In this document: one piece after another, positions 17,894 to 26,159 of the stretch | Position numbering within the stretch: the first letter of the stretch is position 1 | Layout: each line of letters opens with the position of its first letter | Origin: Planctomycetota bacterium | GTDB taxonomy: Bacteria > Planctomycetota > Phycisphaerae > Phycisphaerales > UBA1924 | Assembly (NCBI GenBank): GCA_018242625.1 | Contig: JAFEBO010000004.1 | Coordinates: forward strand, 124,001 to 188,000 | DNA length: 64,000 bases | Direction of reading: 5' to 3' | Program-made: the position numbers and the translations under genes | The notes under the pieces: generated by a model | Told to the model about the DNA's origin: nothing | What the model saw: only the letters and a program-made list of their open reading frames with translations | The model's database searches: none

Positions 17894-20452
17894 ATGAACA
17901 TCAAAGTCCCTGAACTCTCTTTGGTTGTCCTCATCGGCGCCTCCGGCTCCGGAAAAAGCACCCTCGCGCGCCGACTCTTCAAGCCCACCGAGATCCTCTC
18001 CTCCGACACCTGCCGCGGCTGGGTCTCCGACGACGAAAACAGCCAGGAAGCAACCAACGACGCCTTCGATGTCCTGCATTACGTCGCCGCCAAACGCCTC
18101 GCCCGCGGCAATCTCACCGTCATCGACGCCACCAACGTCCGCAGCGAAGACCGAAAGGCCCTCGTCACGCTCGCCCGCGAGTTTCACTGCCTCCCCGTCG
18201 CCATCGTGCTCGATATCCCCGAGCGCATCTGCCAGGATCGCAACGCTTCCCGCGCCGATCGCGCCTTCGGTGGCCACGTCATCCGCAATCAGCGCCAGGC
18301 CATGCGGCGCGATCTCCGCAATCTCCCACGTGAGGGCTTCCGGCACGTCTTCACCATCCGTTCACAGGAAGAAGCCGACGCCGCGACTCTCACCCGCGAG
18401 CCGCTCTGGAACAACCGTCGCACCGACCACGGCCCCTTCGACATCATCGGCGACGTCCACGGCTGCTTCGATGAACTCATCGAACTCCTGGAAAAGCTCG
18501 GCTATTCCATCGCAGAGGATCCCGCCGCGCCCGAAGGCGATTGGTCCATCACACCGCCGCCCGGCCGGAAGGCCGTGTTCGTCGGCGACCTCGTCGACCG
18601 CGGCCCAAAGGTCGTTTCCGTCCTCCGCCTCGTCATGCGCATGGTTGCAGAAGGCACCGCCCTCTGTGTCCCCGGAAATCACGACGCCAAACTCTTCCGC
18701 GCCCTCTCCGGCAAGCAAGTCCAGGTCACGCACGGCCTCGATATCTCCCTCGCGCAGCTCGGCCTCGAATTCGCCGAGTTCCGCGCCAAGGTCGCAGAGT
18801 TCCTCGATGAACTCATCAGCCACTACGTCCTCGACGATGGCAAGCTCGTCGTCGCTCACGCGGGCATGAAAGAGTCCATGCAAGGCCGAGGCTCCGGCAA
18901 AGTCCGCGAGTTCGCCCTGTACGGCGAAACCACCGGCGAAACCGATGAATTCGGCCTCCCCGTCCGCTACAACTGGGCCGCCGAATACCGAGGCCGCGCC
19001 GCCGTCGTCTACGGCCACACGCCCGTCCCCGAAGGCGAATGGCTCAACAACACCATCTGCATCGACACCGGCTGCGTCTTCGGTGGCAGCCTCACCGCCC
19101 TCCGCTATCCCGAGCGGGAACTCGTCAGCGTTCCGGCCCGCGCCACCTACGCCATCTCCAAAAAGCCTTTCCTCGAAGAAGCCAGGCTCGCCCCGCTCAG
19201 CCTCCAGCAGCAACACGACGACCTGCTCGATATCGACGACGTCAATGGCAAGCGCGCAATCGAAACCCGTCTCCAGCGCATGGTCACCATTCGCGCCGAG
19301 AACGCCGCCGCCGCCCTCGAAGTCATGAGCCGCTTTGCCGCCGACCCCCGCTGGCTCATCTATCTCCCGCCCACGATGTCTCCTTCCGAGACAACGACGC
19401 AACCCGGCATGCTCGAGCATCCGCGTGAAGCATTCGCCTACTTCCGCACCAATGGCGTCGGCCATGTGATCTGCGAAGAAAAGCACATGGGTTCCCGCGC
19501 CGTGGTTGTCGTCTGCCGCGATGAAGACGCCGCCAAGAAGCGCTTCGGCACTCCGGGCGTCGGCATCTGCTACACCCGCACCGGCCGCCGATTCTTTGAA
19601 GATGCAGCACTCGAACGCCTCCTCCTCGATCGCGTTCGCGCGGCCGCAACTGCCGCCGGCCTCTGGGAAGAACTCAGCACCGACTGGCTCTGCCTCGATT
19701 GCGAACTCATGCCCTGGTCCGCGAAAGCCCAAGGCCTCATCCGCGATCAATACGCCCGCGTCGGTGCCGCCGCAACCGCAGGTGTCAGCTCGCTCGATGC
19801 CGCAATCGCCGAGCTCGCTTCCCGCGGCATTGATCCCGGCGAATCGCTCGCACCCTTTGCCGCACGCAAAGCAATGGTCGATCAGTACATCGCCGCCTAC
19901 CGCCGCTACTGCTGGCCCGTCGCCTCGATCGACGACCTCCGCCTGGCTCCCTTCCACCTTCTTGCTTCCGAAGGCCACGTCCACTTCGACAAAGACCATT
20001 CGTGGCACATGCAACTCCTCGCGCGCCTCGCATCGCACGATCCCATCCTCGTCGCCACCAAGACCAAACTCGTCAATCTCGCCGATGAATCCAGCGAGCA
20101 AGAAGCCACGCAGTGGTGGCTCGCCTTGACCGGCGCCGGCGGCGAAGGCATGGTCATCAAGCCTTTCGACTTCATCGCCAACGGCCCCCGCGGCTTCCTC
20201 CAACCCGCCGTCAAATGCCGAGGCGTTGAATACCTCCGCATCATCTACGGCCCCGAGTACACCGCGCCCGCAAATCTCGACCGCCTCCGCTCCCGCGGCC
20301 TCGCCGCCAAGCGCTCCCTCGCGCTCCGCGAATTCGCCCTCGGCCTCGAATCCCTCGAACGCTTCGTGCGCAAAGAACCCCTCCGCCGCGTCCACGAATG
20401 CGTCTTCGGCGTCCTCGCCCTCGAGTCCGAACCAGTCGATCCGCGGCTTTAG
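17894..20452 (+). CDS. pnkp: Polynucleotide kinase-phosphatase-ligase Pnkp (RNA repair)
   Basis: The product is 852 aa, the full length of bacterial Pnkp. The order is as follows. The 5'-kinase has P-loop GASGSGKST (15-23). The metallophosphatase has DVHG (187-190), GDLVDRG (231-237) and GNHD (261-264). The C-terminal adenylyltransferase/ligase has nucleotidyl lysine K530 in EEKHMGSRAV. The kinase and phosphatase heal 5'-OH and 2',3'-cyclic phosphate ends left by ribotoxins. The ligase domain of Pnkp is known to need Hen1 to seal them. All motif residues are intact. It is the last gene of the hen1-DUF4262-pnkp operon. No strong SD is seen, which suits coupling to the gene upstream. Confidence 0.96.
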   Translation: MNIKVPELSLVVLIGASGSGKSTLARRLFKPTEILSSDTCRGWVSDDENSQEATNDAFDVLHYVAAKRLARGNLTVIDATNVRSEDRKALVTLAREFHCLPVAIVLDIPERICQDRNASRADRAFGGHVIRNQRQAMRRDLRNLPREGFRHVFTIRSQEEADAATLTREPLWNNRRTDHGPFDIIGDVHGCFDELIELLEKLGYSIAEDPAAPEGDWSITPPPGRKAVFVGDLVDRGPKVVSVLRLVMRMVAEGTALCVPGNHDAKLFRALSGKQVQVTHGLDISLAQLGLEFAEFRAKVAEFLDELISHYVLDDGKLVVAHAGMKESMQGRGSGKVREFALYGETTGETDEFGLPVRYNWAAEYRGRAAVVYGHTPVPEGEWLNNTICIDTGCVFGGSLTALRYPERELVSVPARATYAISKKPFLEEARLAPLSLQQQHDDLLDIDDVNGKRAIETRLQRMVTIRAENAAAALEVMSRFAADPRWLIYLPPTMSPSETTTQPGMLEHPREAFAYFRTNGVGHVICEEKHMGSRAVVVVCRDEDAAKKRFGTPGVGICYTRTGRRFFEDAALERLLLDRVRAAATAAGLWEELSTDWLCLDCELMPWSAKAQGLIRDQYARVGAAATAGVSSLDAAIAELASRGIDPGESLAPFAARKAMVDQYIAAYRRYCWPVASIDDLRLAPFHLLASEGHVHFDKDHSWHMQLLARLASHDPILVATKTKLVNLADESSEQEATQWWLALTGAGGEGMVIKPFDFIANGPRGFLQPAVKCRGVEYLRIIYGPEYTAPANLDRLRSRGLAAKRSLALREFALGLESLERFVRKEPLRRVHECVFGVLALESEPVDPRL

Positions 20453-20811
20453 GGACGGATCGTGCTGGGTGCTGCCGCGAACCCCCACGCATCCACCTCC
20501 CTCCCCTCGCCCTCACTCCCCCTTGGCCCTTTGGCTTCCAACCCCCTTCCCATCTCAAGAACTTGCAACACCCCGCCCAACGCCTTCCCATCCCCGCGCC
20601 TCCTCACCGCAAAGCGGTGACCGAACAGAGCCGGAGGTCGCGGCAACGCCGCAGCCCCGGTCCCGCCCCCAGAAAATCCAAGTCGCCTCCCCGGGGCTCA
20701 ATGCCCCGGCAGGCGATTCTTCTGTCAGCAATACGGCTTCACCCGTGCCGAGATCAAAATCTTCGAAGACGCGACCGCATCGGCGTGATCGTCCTCAAAG
20801 GAATGGCGACA
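20453..20811 (+). repeat. Intergenic region with C-runs, period-8 repeat and two hairpins
   Basis: No gene is seen in these 359 nt. Positions 20497-20540 are a pyrimidine-rich tract; read on the minus strand it shows degenerate 8-nt units (CCAAAGGG, CCAAGGGG, GAGTGAGG, GCGAGGGG) and contains the 11-mer GCCAAAGGGCC. Two hairpins follow. The first is CACCGC-AAA-GCGGTG (20605-20619). The second, at 20683-20716, is a strong two-part stem with TCGCC/GGCGA outside and CCGGGGC/GCCCCGG inside around TCAAT. The second could end the pnkp transcript, since TTCTTCTGT follows. Confidence 0.6.
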
Positions 20812-21807
20812 TCAGGCGCTGGGTGATGGCCTCTTCACCGCCTGCGGATCCCAAATGCCCATCGAGTTGTCCGGATCGATCGCGAAGGCGGTCTCAAGAA
20901 CAAACGTGACCTCGCGAACGCGCTGATAGTGAAAAAACCTCTCGATGGTCCGCCGAACGTAGAGACCGAGAAGAGAAACAAACGCGGTCGCCAGCAGCGA
21001 AGCAATCCCGATCTGCACATGCTCGAGGCTTAGCGGGCCCACCGTCAATCGGCCGATTGTGTAACCCTCGAAAAACGCCAGGCCGATCGTGAGGGCGCTG
21101 AAAAACAACCCCAAGGTCCCAAGTATGCTGACGAGCCGAGTCAGGTACCACACCGAAGACATGAGCCGAACGTGTGCCTCATTGCGGGCCAGCCCGATGT
21201 ACAAGTGAGGCAACTTGAGCTCGATCCGAATCTTGAGCCCGTTCACAAAGTTCTTCGTCCTCTTCCCCGGGTTCTCCGGCGTCCAATCAACGTACTTGGC
21301 GATCCCAGCCGGGCAGCGTTGCTCCACGTACGCCTTGAGATTGATATACGGAAACTCGCAGTTCGCCGCTTTCGGAGAGTTTACAACCCACCTTGGCAAA
21401 TCCTTCGGCGGCAGCCCTTCCAAACTGCCCTCTTTAGCCCCCAGGTCTACGAGCCGCTGAAAACTCGCGCGATCCGGATTTTTCGGATCTTGACGATAGA
21501 ACAAATGCCCAAGCACATACGCGAGCGAAATGACTAGCACAAACACGATGGTCCAGAATCCGCCGCTCGATGCCGCCGCAGACAGAAGACTCATCGCACC
21601 CGACAAGAGCTCTCCGGTCCCCGGCTTTTCGTTCTGAGAAGGCCAAAGCGCCTTGACGATTACTTCAACGAAAAGGAACGCCGGCCAAACCAGGGCCACA
21701 ATTGCCATTCCGCAAAAGATGATTCCGGGTATGAGGCTCCCGAAGAAGTCAACCAGGACGTCCCGCAACGTAATCCGATTGGCGGGCGCTTCCGTTTCCT
21801 TCCCCAT
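20812..21807 (-). CDS. Unknown multi-spanning membrane protein
   Basis: The product is 331 aa with no recognised family. Hydropathy by eye gives four membrane segments in two pairs. One pair lies near the N-terminus (LIPGIIFCGMAIVALVWPAF and FWTIVFVLVISLAYVLGHLF). The other lies near residues 220-280 (LVSILGTLGLFFSALTIGLA and IGIASLLATAFVSLLGLYV). Between them is a soluble domain of about 110 aa with basic and aromatic residues. A further soluble tail ends the protein. It is divergent from the unknown gene at 21996, and the 188-nt gap carries a palindrome at 21929-21941. It converges with pnkp. Function is not predictable from sequence. Confidence 0.8.
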   Translation of the reverse strand: MGKETEAPANRITLRDVLVDFFGSLIPGIIFCGMAIVALVWPAFLFVEVIVKALWPSQNEKPGTGELLSGAMSLLSAAASSGGFWTIVFVLVISLAYVLGHLFYRQDPKNPDRASFQRLVDLGAKEGSLEGLPPKDLPRWVVNSPKAANCEFPYINLKAYVEQRCPAGIAKYVDWTPENPGKRTKNFVNGLKIRIELKLPHLYIGLARNEAHVRLMSSVWYLTRLVSILGTLGLFFSALTIGLAFFEGYTIGRLTVGPLSLEHVQIGIASLLATAFVSLLGLYVRRTIERFFHYQRVREVTFVLETAFAIDPDNSMGIWDPQAVKRPSPSA

Positions 21808-21928
21808 GAATCGAGTGTAACACTTGGCGCTGTGGGCACTCCATCGTTCGAATTCCTATTAATTGCCACCACCCGTCTCAGTTTCTCACGCCTGTGAATC
21901 ACGGAAACGCAGTAGTGTGAACGACTTA

Positions 21929-21941
21929 CGACAATTTGTCG
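21929..21941. promoter_or_regulatory. Palindrome between divergent unknown genes, operator-like
   Basis: CGACA-ATT-TGTCG is a perfect dyad in an AT-rich gap of 188 nt between the start codons at 21807 (minus) and 21996 (plus). Its central location would allow control of both genes. No confident -35/-10 pair was found beside it. Confidence 0.35.
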
Positions 21942-21995
21942 CAAATACCAAACAAAAACCAATAATTTAGGTCGTTTCATGGTAGGATTATTCCC

Positions 21996-23006
21996 ATGAT
22001 CGCCTTCGACACCTCCACCTCACCCATCTCCACCGCCCTCCTCCCCCGCGCTTTCGAGGCCGCCTCCAAGCCCGCCCACGCCAACCCCGCCCCCAATCCC
22101 GACGCACTCGCCGACCCCAACCTCGCCGCCGCGCTCCTCCTCGACTACCTCGCCGGCTACACCGCTTCTCGCCTCTGCGCAAGTTACAACCTCACCCTCC
22201 CCCAGCTCCTCGCCTGGCAGCGCCTCCCCGAAACCCAGGAACTCCTCCGCCAGCACACCCAGTTCGCCGCCGACCAGGCCCGCCACATCCAGCACGCCAA
22301 AGAGCCCGAGATCCTCCTCACACTCTGCGCCATCGCGACCCGCGGCACATCCGAACCCGAATGCCGCCGCGCCGCCTCCGATCTCCTCCGCGCATTCAAA
22401 TACCGCGACGAACTCGCCAGCCGCGAGAAGCACCGCTCGATGCGAAGCAAGCCCAATCCCCCCGCAGCCGAATCCGGCCCGACCAAATCCGACCCAACTA
22501 GCTCCGACCCGGCCGAACCAACAACCCTCTCCAATCCTCCGGCTCCAGCAGAATCCGCGCCACTCTCAGCGGCCCGCGGCGAGACCGAAGAAGTCGAGTC
22601 CACCCACTCCGAGCCGCTTCCCTCGAACCAACGCCCCGATCCCGCCCGCACCGAAGCCGAAATTCCCCCGGCGCACCTCATCTCTCCCGAAGCGAGCATC
22701 CCCGCGCCGCAAGTTCATCAGGCCCTCCCGCCCCTCGATCAGCTCGCGCGCTTCATGCCCCTCCCCTCTCCAGACTTCAATCCCTTCTGGAACGAAGACG
22801 CCATATTCACCCACGCATTCCCCGGCCGCACCGACAAACACACGCTCCGTCAGGCCATCCTCAGCCACCAGGATTCCCTCGTCCGTCGCGGCAGCGAGGC
22901 GCTCCTCAACCACAACCTGCTCACCCCAGCGGACGAATCTCCACAAGCCCGCACCGCCGCCCTCGACTTTTACACCCGCTTCGCCCGCGCCCACCCGCCG
23001 CCCTGA
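21996..23006 (+). CDS. Unknown protein with a helical N-terminal domain and long Pro/Ser/Glu linker
   Basis: The product is 336 aa. Residues 45-150 are helical and include LLDYLAGYTASRLCASYNLT then LPQLLAWQRLPETQELLRQH, a pattern that resembles a helix-turn-helix of the recombinase or small-terminase kind. A low-complexity linker rich in Pro, Ser, Thr and Glu occupies about residues 150-245. A short C-terminal helical module follows (FWNEDAIFTHAFPGRTDKHT, then a LRQAILSHQDSLVRRG helix). No signal peptide is present, so it is probably cytoplasmic. The ATG has AGGA 8 nt upstream. It is divergent from the membrane protein gene and could regulate it, but this is inference only. Confidence 0.75.
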   Translation: MIAFDTSTSPISTALLPRAFEAASKPAHANPAPNPDALADPNLAAALLLDYLAGYTASRLCASYNLTLPQLLAWQRLPETQELLRQHTQFAADQARHIQHAKEPEILLTLCAIATRGTSEPECRRAASDLLRAFKYRDELASREKHRSMRSKPNPPAAESGPTKSDPTSSDPAEPTTLSNPPAPAESAPLSAARGETEEVESTHSEPLPSNQRPDPARTEAEIPPAHLISPEASIPAPQVHQALPPLDQLARFMPLPSPDFNPFWNEDAIFTHAFPGRTDKHTLRQAILSHQDSLVRRGSEALLNHNLLTPADESPQARTAALDFYTRFARAHPPP

Positions 23007-23024
23007 AGCCCCAAAAACAAAAAA

Positions 23025-23044
23025 CCCGCGGCCATCCGCGGGTC
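23025..23044. terminator. Bidirectional intrinsic terminator
   Basis: The stem ACCCGCGG pairs with CCGCGGGT around CCAT. On the plus side TCTTTG follows. On the minus side the stem is followed by a long T/G run (complement of AAAAACAAAAAA). It separates the convergent genes ending at 23006 (plus) and 23066 (minus) and fits the minus-strand gene best. Confidence 0.85.
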
Positions 23045-23065
23045 TTTGAAGTCTTCGACCCAGAT

Positions 23066-23749
23066 TCACCGCCGCCGGCGCATCGCAACCAGTCCGGCCG
23101 CCGCGAACACGCCCACGCCCGCCGGGCCGGGCACTTCCACGGTGATCGCCTGCACAATCGCCCGCTGGAATTCAAAGCCGCCGCTGTCGACGATCTCGAT
23201 CGAGGTCAGCGTCTGTCCCCAGAACGCCGAGTCCAGCTCGAACTTCTGCATGTCGAGCCGCTGCCCCAGGTCGTTCGTCCACACCTGGGTCGTCGTTGTC
23301 CCGTTGATCGTGTTTGTCCACACCCAGTTGTTGTAATCGCGGATATCCACGTCGCCGATCAGGTTGAAGGTCTGCGTCACCCCGCCCGTCGCGTTGAACG
23401 TCACCGACAGATAGGAGTTCGGGCCCGGCTGGCCCCAGAACGTGCTGATCATCGAGAAGACATTGCGAGCGCCGACGATATTGGTGTCGATGTGCAGGAT
23501 CTGCGACACCTCCTGGCTCAGGCCAAGGCCGGTCCAGGCCCAGGGAGTATCAATGTCGGCGCTGCCTCCCATCGCCATCGGCACGCCGTTGAAAACCTGG
23601 TTGCCGTAAGGCATCATCCCGCCGTTGGCGAGATAGACATGATTCCGGCTCATGTTGAACTGCGAGGAAAAATCAACCGGCACGTACTGCGCCAGAGACC
23701 CCGCCGCAAACCCGCACACACCCAAAATCACGCAGCCACAACGCTTCAT
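23066..23749 (-). CDS. Exported protein with PEP-CTERM-like C-terminal sorting signal
   Basis: The product is 227 aa from the ATG at 23749, which has GGAG 8 nt upstream and begins a signal peptide (MKRCGCVILGVCGFAAGSLA). The body is beta-rich, with many Asn, Gly, Thr and aromatic residues. The C-terminus has the tripartite sorting form: a VPGPAG motif, a short hydrophobic stretch (VGVFAAAGLVAM), and RRRR at the very end. Planctomycetes carry many such proteins, which are thought to be processed by an exosortase-type system and retained at the cell surface. No exosortase gene is in the window. The function of the body is unknown. Confidence 0.85.
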   Translation of the reverse strand: MKRCGCVILGVCGFAAGSLAQYVPVDFSSQFNMSRNHVYLANGGMMPYGNQVFNGVPMAMGGSADIDTPWAWTGLGLSQEVSQILHIDTNIVGARNVFSMISTFWGQPGPNSYLSVTFNATGGVTQTFNLIGDVDIRDYNNWVWTNTINGTTTTQVWTNDLGQRLDMQKFELDSAFWGQTLTSIEIVDSGGFEFQRAIVQAITVEVPGPAGVGVFAAAGLVAMRRRR

Positions 23750-23965
23750 TTCCAATCTCCCGCATTCCAGCCCGGCGGCGGCACCCACACTGGGACGCGC
23801 CCAACCACGCTCCATAAAACATGTCACCCGCCATTGAAAAAGCCACAATTAGGTCCGAAATGAAATTCCCGGCAGACGACTTCTCGCGGTTATAGGACCC
23901 TTGCGCCCCCAGCTCCTGCCGGATGAAAGAACTGGAGATCCGGCAAGCTGAAAGGCGGGAGCGCT

Positions 23966-23999
23966 GGGGAGGTGGTGGGGGTCGTGGGGGCAATGGGGG
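23966..23999 (+). other. G-run tract upstream of the GH30 gene
   Basis: The tract has GGGG, GGTGG and three runs of GGGGG arranged with 9-nt spacing (GTGGGGGTC, GTGGGGGCA, ATGGGGGTC). It ends 18 nt before the TTG start of the glycosidase gene. It could form a G-quadruplex in the transcript leader. It lies in the 268-nt divergent gap 23750-24017. Confidence 0.45.
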
Positions 24000-24017
24000 T
24001 CGTACATTCTGCCCGAG

Positions 24018-25466
24018 TTGAAACAGCCCGCGCTCATCTTCCTTTCGATCCTCACCATGCACACCAATGCCCAGTCTTTCACGGCGGATGTCTTTGTAAC
24101 GGCCAAGGACACCCAAAGCCGGCTCTCGCCCGCGGGCTCCGTCGCCTCCGCCCCGCCTCGGGCGGCACAGGCCATCATCTTCCTCGACGACGCCAAAACC
24201 TTCCAGACCATCGTCGGCATCGGCGGCGCGATCACCGACGCCTCCGCCGAAGTCTTCGCAAAGCTGCCCCCCAATCGCCAGCAGGAACTCCTCACCGCCT
24301 ACTTCGACAAGGACGCGGGCATCGGCTATTCGCTCATCCGCACCAACATCCACTCCTGCGACTTCTCCAGCTCGAGCTACACCTACGTCAAGGACAACGA
24401 CGCCGCCCTTAAGTCCTTCGACATCGCGCCCGACCTGAAGCTCCGAATCCCGATGATCAAACACGCAGCCGCCGCGGCAAAGAAGGAAATGACCGTCTAC
24501 GCCAGCCCGTGGTCCCCGCCCGCATGGATGAAGACCAACGGCAACATGCTCCAGGGCGGCAGCCTCAAACCCGAATTCGCCAACGCCTGGGCCGAGTACT
24601 TCGTCCGTTTCATCCAGGAATACGAAAAGCAGGGCGTCCCCATCTTCGGCATCACCGTGCAGAACGAGCCGGCGGCAGTCCAGCGCTGGGAATCCTGCAT
24701 CTACTCCGGCCAGCAGGAACGGGACTTCGTCAAAGACCATCTCGGACCCGCGCTCGTCCGGGCTGGACTCCTCGACCCAGACAATCTCAACGCGCCGACT
24801 TCCCGCAAGATCATGGTCTGGGACCACAACCGCGACATCATGTACGACCGCGCACGCGCGGTCCTCGATGATCCGGAGGCCGCAAAGTACGTCTGGGGCG
24901 TCGGCTTCCACTGGTACGTCGGTGACCACTTCGAAAATGTTCGCCTGGTCCAGGAGCGATTCCCGCAGACGCACCTGATGTTCACCGAGGGATGCGTCGA
25001 GAGCTTCGATCGTGCGAGGCTGAGCGATTGGGGAGCCGGCGAGCGCTACGGCCGCTCGCTCATGCACGACTTGAGAAACGGCGCTGTGGGCTGGACCGAC
25101 TGGAACATCCTGCTCGATGAACGCGGCGGCCCCAATCACGTCGGCAACTTCTGCTTCGCGCCCGTCCACGCACACACGCAGCCCGGCAGGCAGCTCGGCG
25201 AATTGACGTTCATGAACTCGTTCTACTACCTGGGCCACTTCTCAAAGTTCATCCGCCCCGGCGCAAAGCGCATCACCGCTTCCAGTTCGAGCGACGAGCT
25301 GCTCTGCACCGCGTTCATCAATCCCGACGGCGCCATCGCCGTCGTCGTCATGAACCAGAGCGAGAAGCCCATCGAGCTGAACTTCCAGCTCGGTGCGGAG
25401 GGAGCCGGGCTGACCAGCCCGGCGCATTCAATCCTCACCGCCATTGTGAAGAAACGCGCAGGCTGA
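24018..25466 (+). CDS. Secreted glycoside hydrolase family 30 enzyme
   Basis: The product is 482 aa. It is a GH30-type (beta/alpha)8 hydrolase with a C-terminal beta domain. The segment FQTIVGIGGAITDASAEVFA is the typical GH30 opening, and YASPWSPPAWMKTNGNMLQG is a family hallmark. The acid/base is E217 in TVQNEP and the nucleophile is E324 in FTEGC. Related enzymes act on beta-glucosides, glucosylceramide or beta-1,6-glucans; the exact substrate cannot be read. A TTG start at 24018 is needed to include the short signal peptide (KQPALIFLSILTMHTNAQS). The next ATG (24057) would remove most of it. No good SD is seen. It is a single gene, divergent from the PEP-CTERM-like protein. Confidence 0.88.
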   Translation: MKQPALIFLSILTMHTNAQSFTADVFVTAKDTQSRLSPAGSVASAPPRAAQAIIFLDDAKTFQTIVGIGGAITDASAEVFAKLPPNRQQELLTAYFDKDAGIGYSLIRTNIHSCDFSSSSYTYVKDNDAALKSFDIAPDLKLRIPMIKHAAAAAKKEMTVYASPWSPPAWMKTNGNMLQGGSLKPEFANAWAEYFVRFIQEYEKQGVPIFGITVQNEPAAVQRWESCIYSGQQERDFVKDHLGPALVRAGLLDPDNLNAPTSRKIMVWDHNRDIMYDRARAVLDDPEAAKYVWGVGFHWYVGDHFENVRLVQERFPQTHLMFTEGCVESFDRARLSDWGAGERYGRSLMHDLRNGAVGWTDWNILLDERGGPNHVGNFCFAPVHAHTQPGRQLGELTFMNSFYYLGHFSKFIRPGAKRITASSSSDELLCTAFINPDGAIAVVVMNQSEKPIELNFQLGAEGAGLTSPAHSILTAIVKKRAG

Positions 25467-25893
25467 CAGGACCGAGCGCCCGCCGGAAACCCTCTCCCGT
25501 GCACCGGCAGTGTGTTTCCGAAACACTGCGCTGTTTCACCCCTGTTTTCATGCGATTTTCATCACGCCGAACAATGGAAATTGTCGAAGCACGCGCCATG
25601 AAATGTGCATCGAACCCTCGGCCGGTTCGTTGACTTTGAGGTTCGCGCCGGTATCTTTCGATCGGAAACGCCATGAACAAGGCTCTCCAACTTCGACTTC
25701 CCCGCCCCGTGTGTTGCGCGTCCAGTGACATGACCTGTCGCGCCGCTCACGAAGGTGTCGCCCAACGCGGCGTCACGTGCCGGCAGAACTGAAAAGTTCC
25801 CGCGCCAATCCGAAGTTGACCGCCCAGCCAGAAACGCAGCCCCTTCCACCAGAGTTCTCACGCGCACACTCGCGCAGGAAAAGGAGTTCAGCA
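25467..25893. other. Intergenic region near the strand-composition switch, with a promoter candidate
   Basis: These 427 nt hold no supported gene. An imperfect hairpin lies at about 25508-25530 (CAGTGTGTTTC with GAAACACTG). A promoter candidate lies at 25630-25657, with TTGACT, 16 nt, then TATCTT on the plus strand, which could serve the small gene at 25894. It is somewhat AT-richer than its surroundings. No canonical DnaA box (TTATCCACA) was found on either strand. Confidence 0.4.
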
Positions 25894-26097
25894 ATGACCG
25901 GATACACACGCCTGTCCCGAGCGGCCGCGCTGGAGCGCCTCCGTTCGGCGCTCGCACCGTCCCGCCAGGAGAGCCGTATCACACCGCCCGGTTCGATCGG
26001 CCGGCGGCTGCGGGCGGCGAAGCAAACAGCCCTGCGGATCGCCACGATCGATCTCGACCGTGATCCGTGGTGGCTTTACTTCCGCAGGCGAAAGTAG
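25894..26097 (+). CDS. Small basic protein of unknown function
   Basis: The product is 67 aa. The ATG is preceded at 7 nt by AAGGAG, one of the best ribosome sites in the window, which is the main reason for calling it a gene. The protein is Arg-rich with helical character (LSRAAALERLRSALAPSR, then IGRRLRAAKQTALRIATI) and ends in WWLYFRRRK. It has no signal peptide, Cys or membrane segment. The charge suggests nucleic-acid, membrane-surface or protein binding, but no family is recognised. It lies 62 nt before the FkbM gene on the same strand and may share its transcript. Translation seems likely but conservation is untested. Confidence 0.55.
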   Translation: MTGYTRLSRAAALERLRSALAPSRQESRITPPGSIGRRLRAAKQTALRIATIDLDRDPWWLYFRRRK

Positions 26098-26159
26098 AGG
26101 GAGAGCCGGGCAGGGGAGGCGCGCCCTGTGTTCCGGGCGCGCTTCCCCTATCCTTGCCG

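Noticed and set aside
25510-25728. A 72-codon plus-strand frame in the gap after the GH30 gene.
   Set aside because: No ribosome site, no protein-like composition and it covers the promoter candidate.
25467-25893. Replication origin with DnaA boxes at the composition switch.
   Set aside because: No TTATCCACA-like cluster was found, so only the skew observation is reported and no oriC feature is called.
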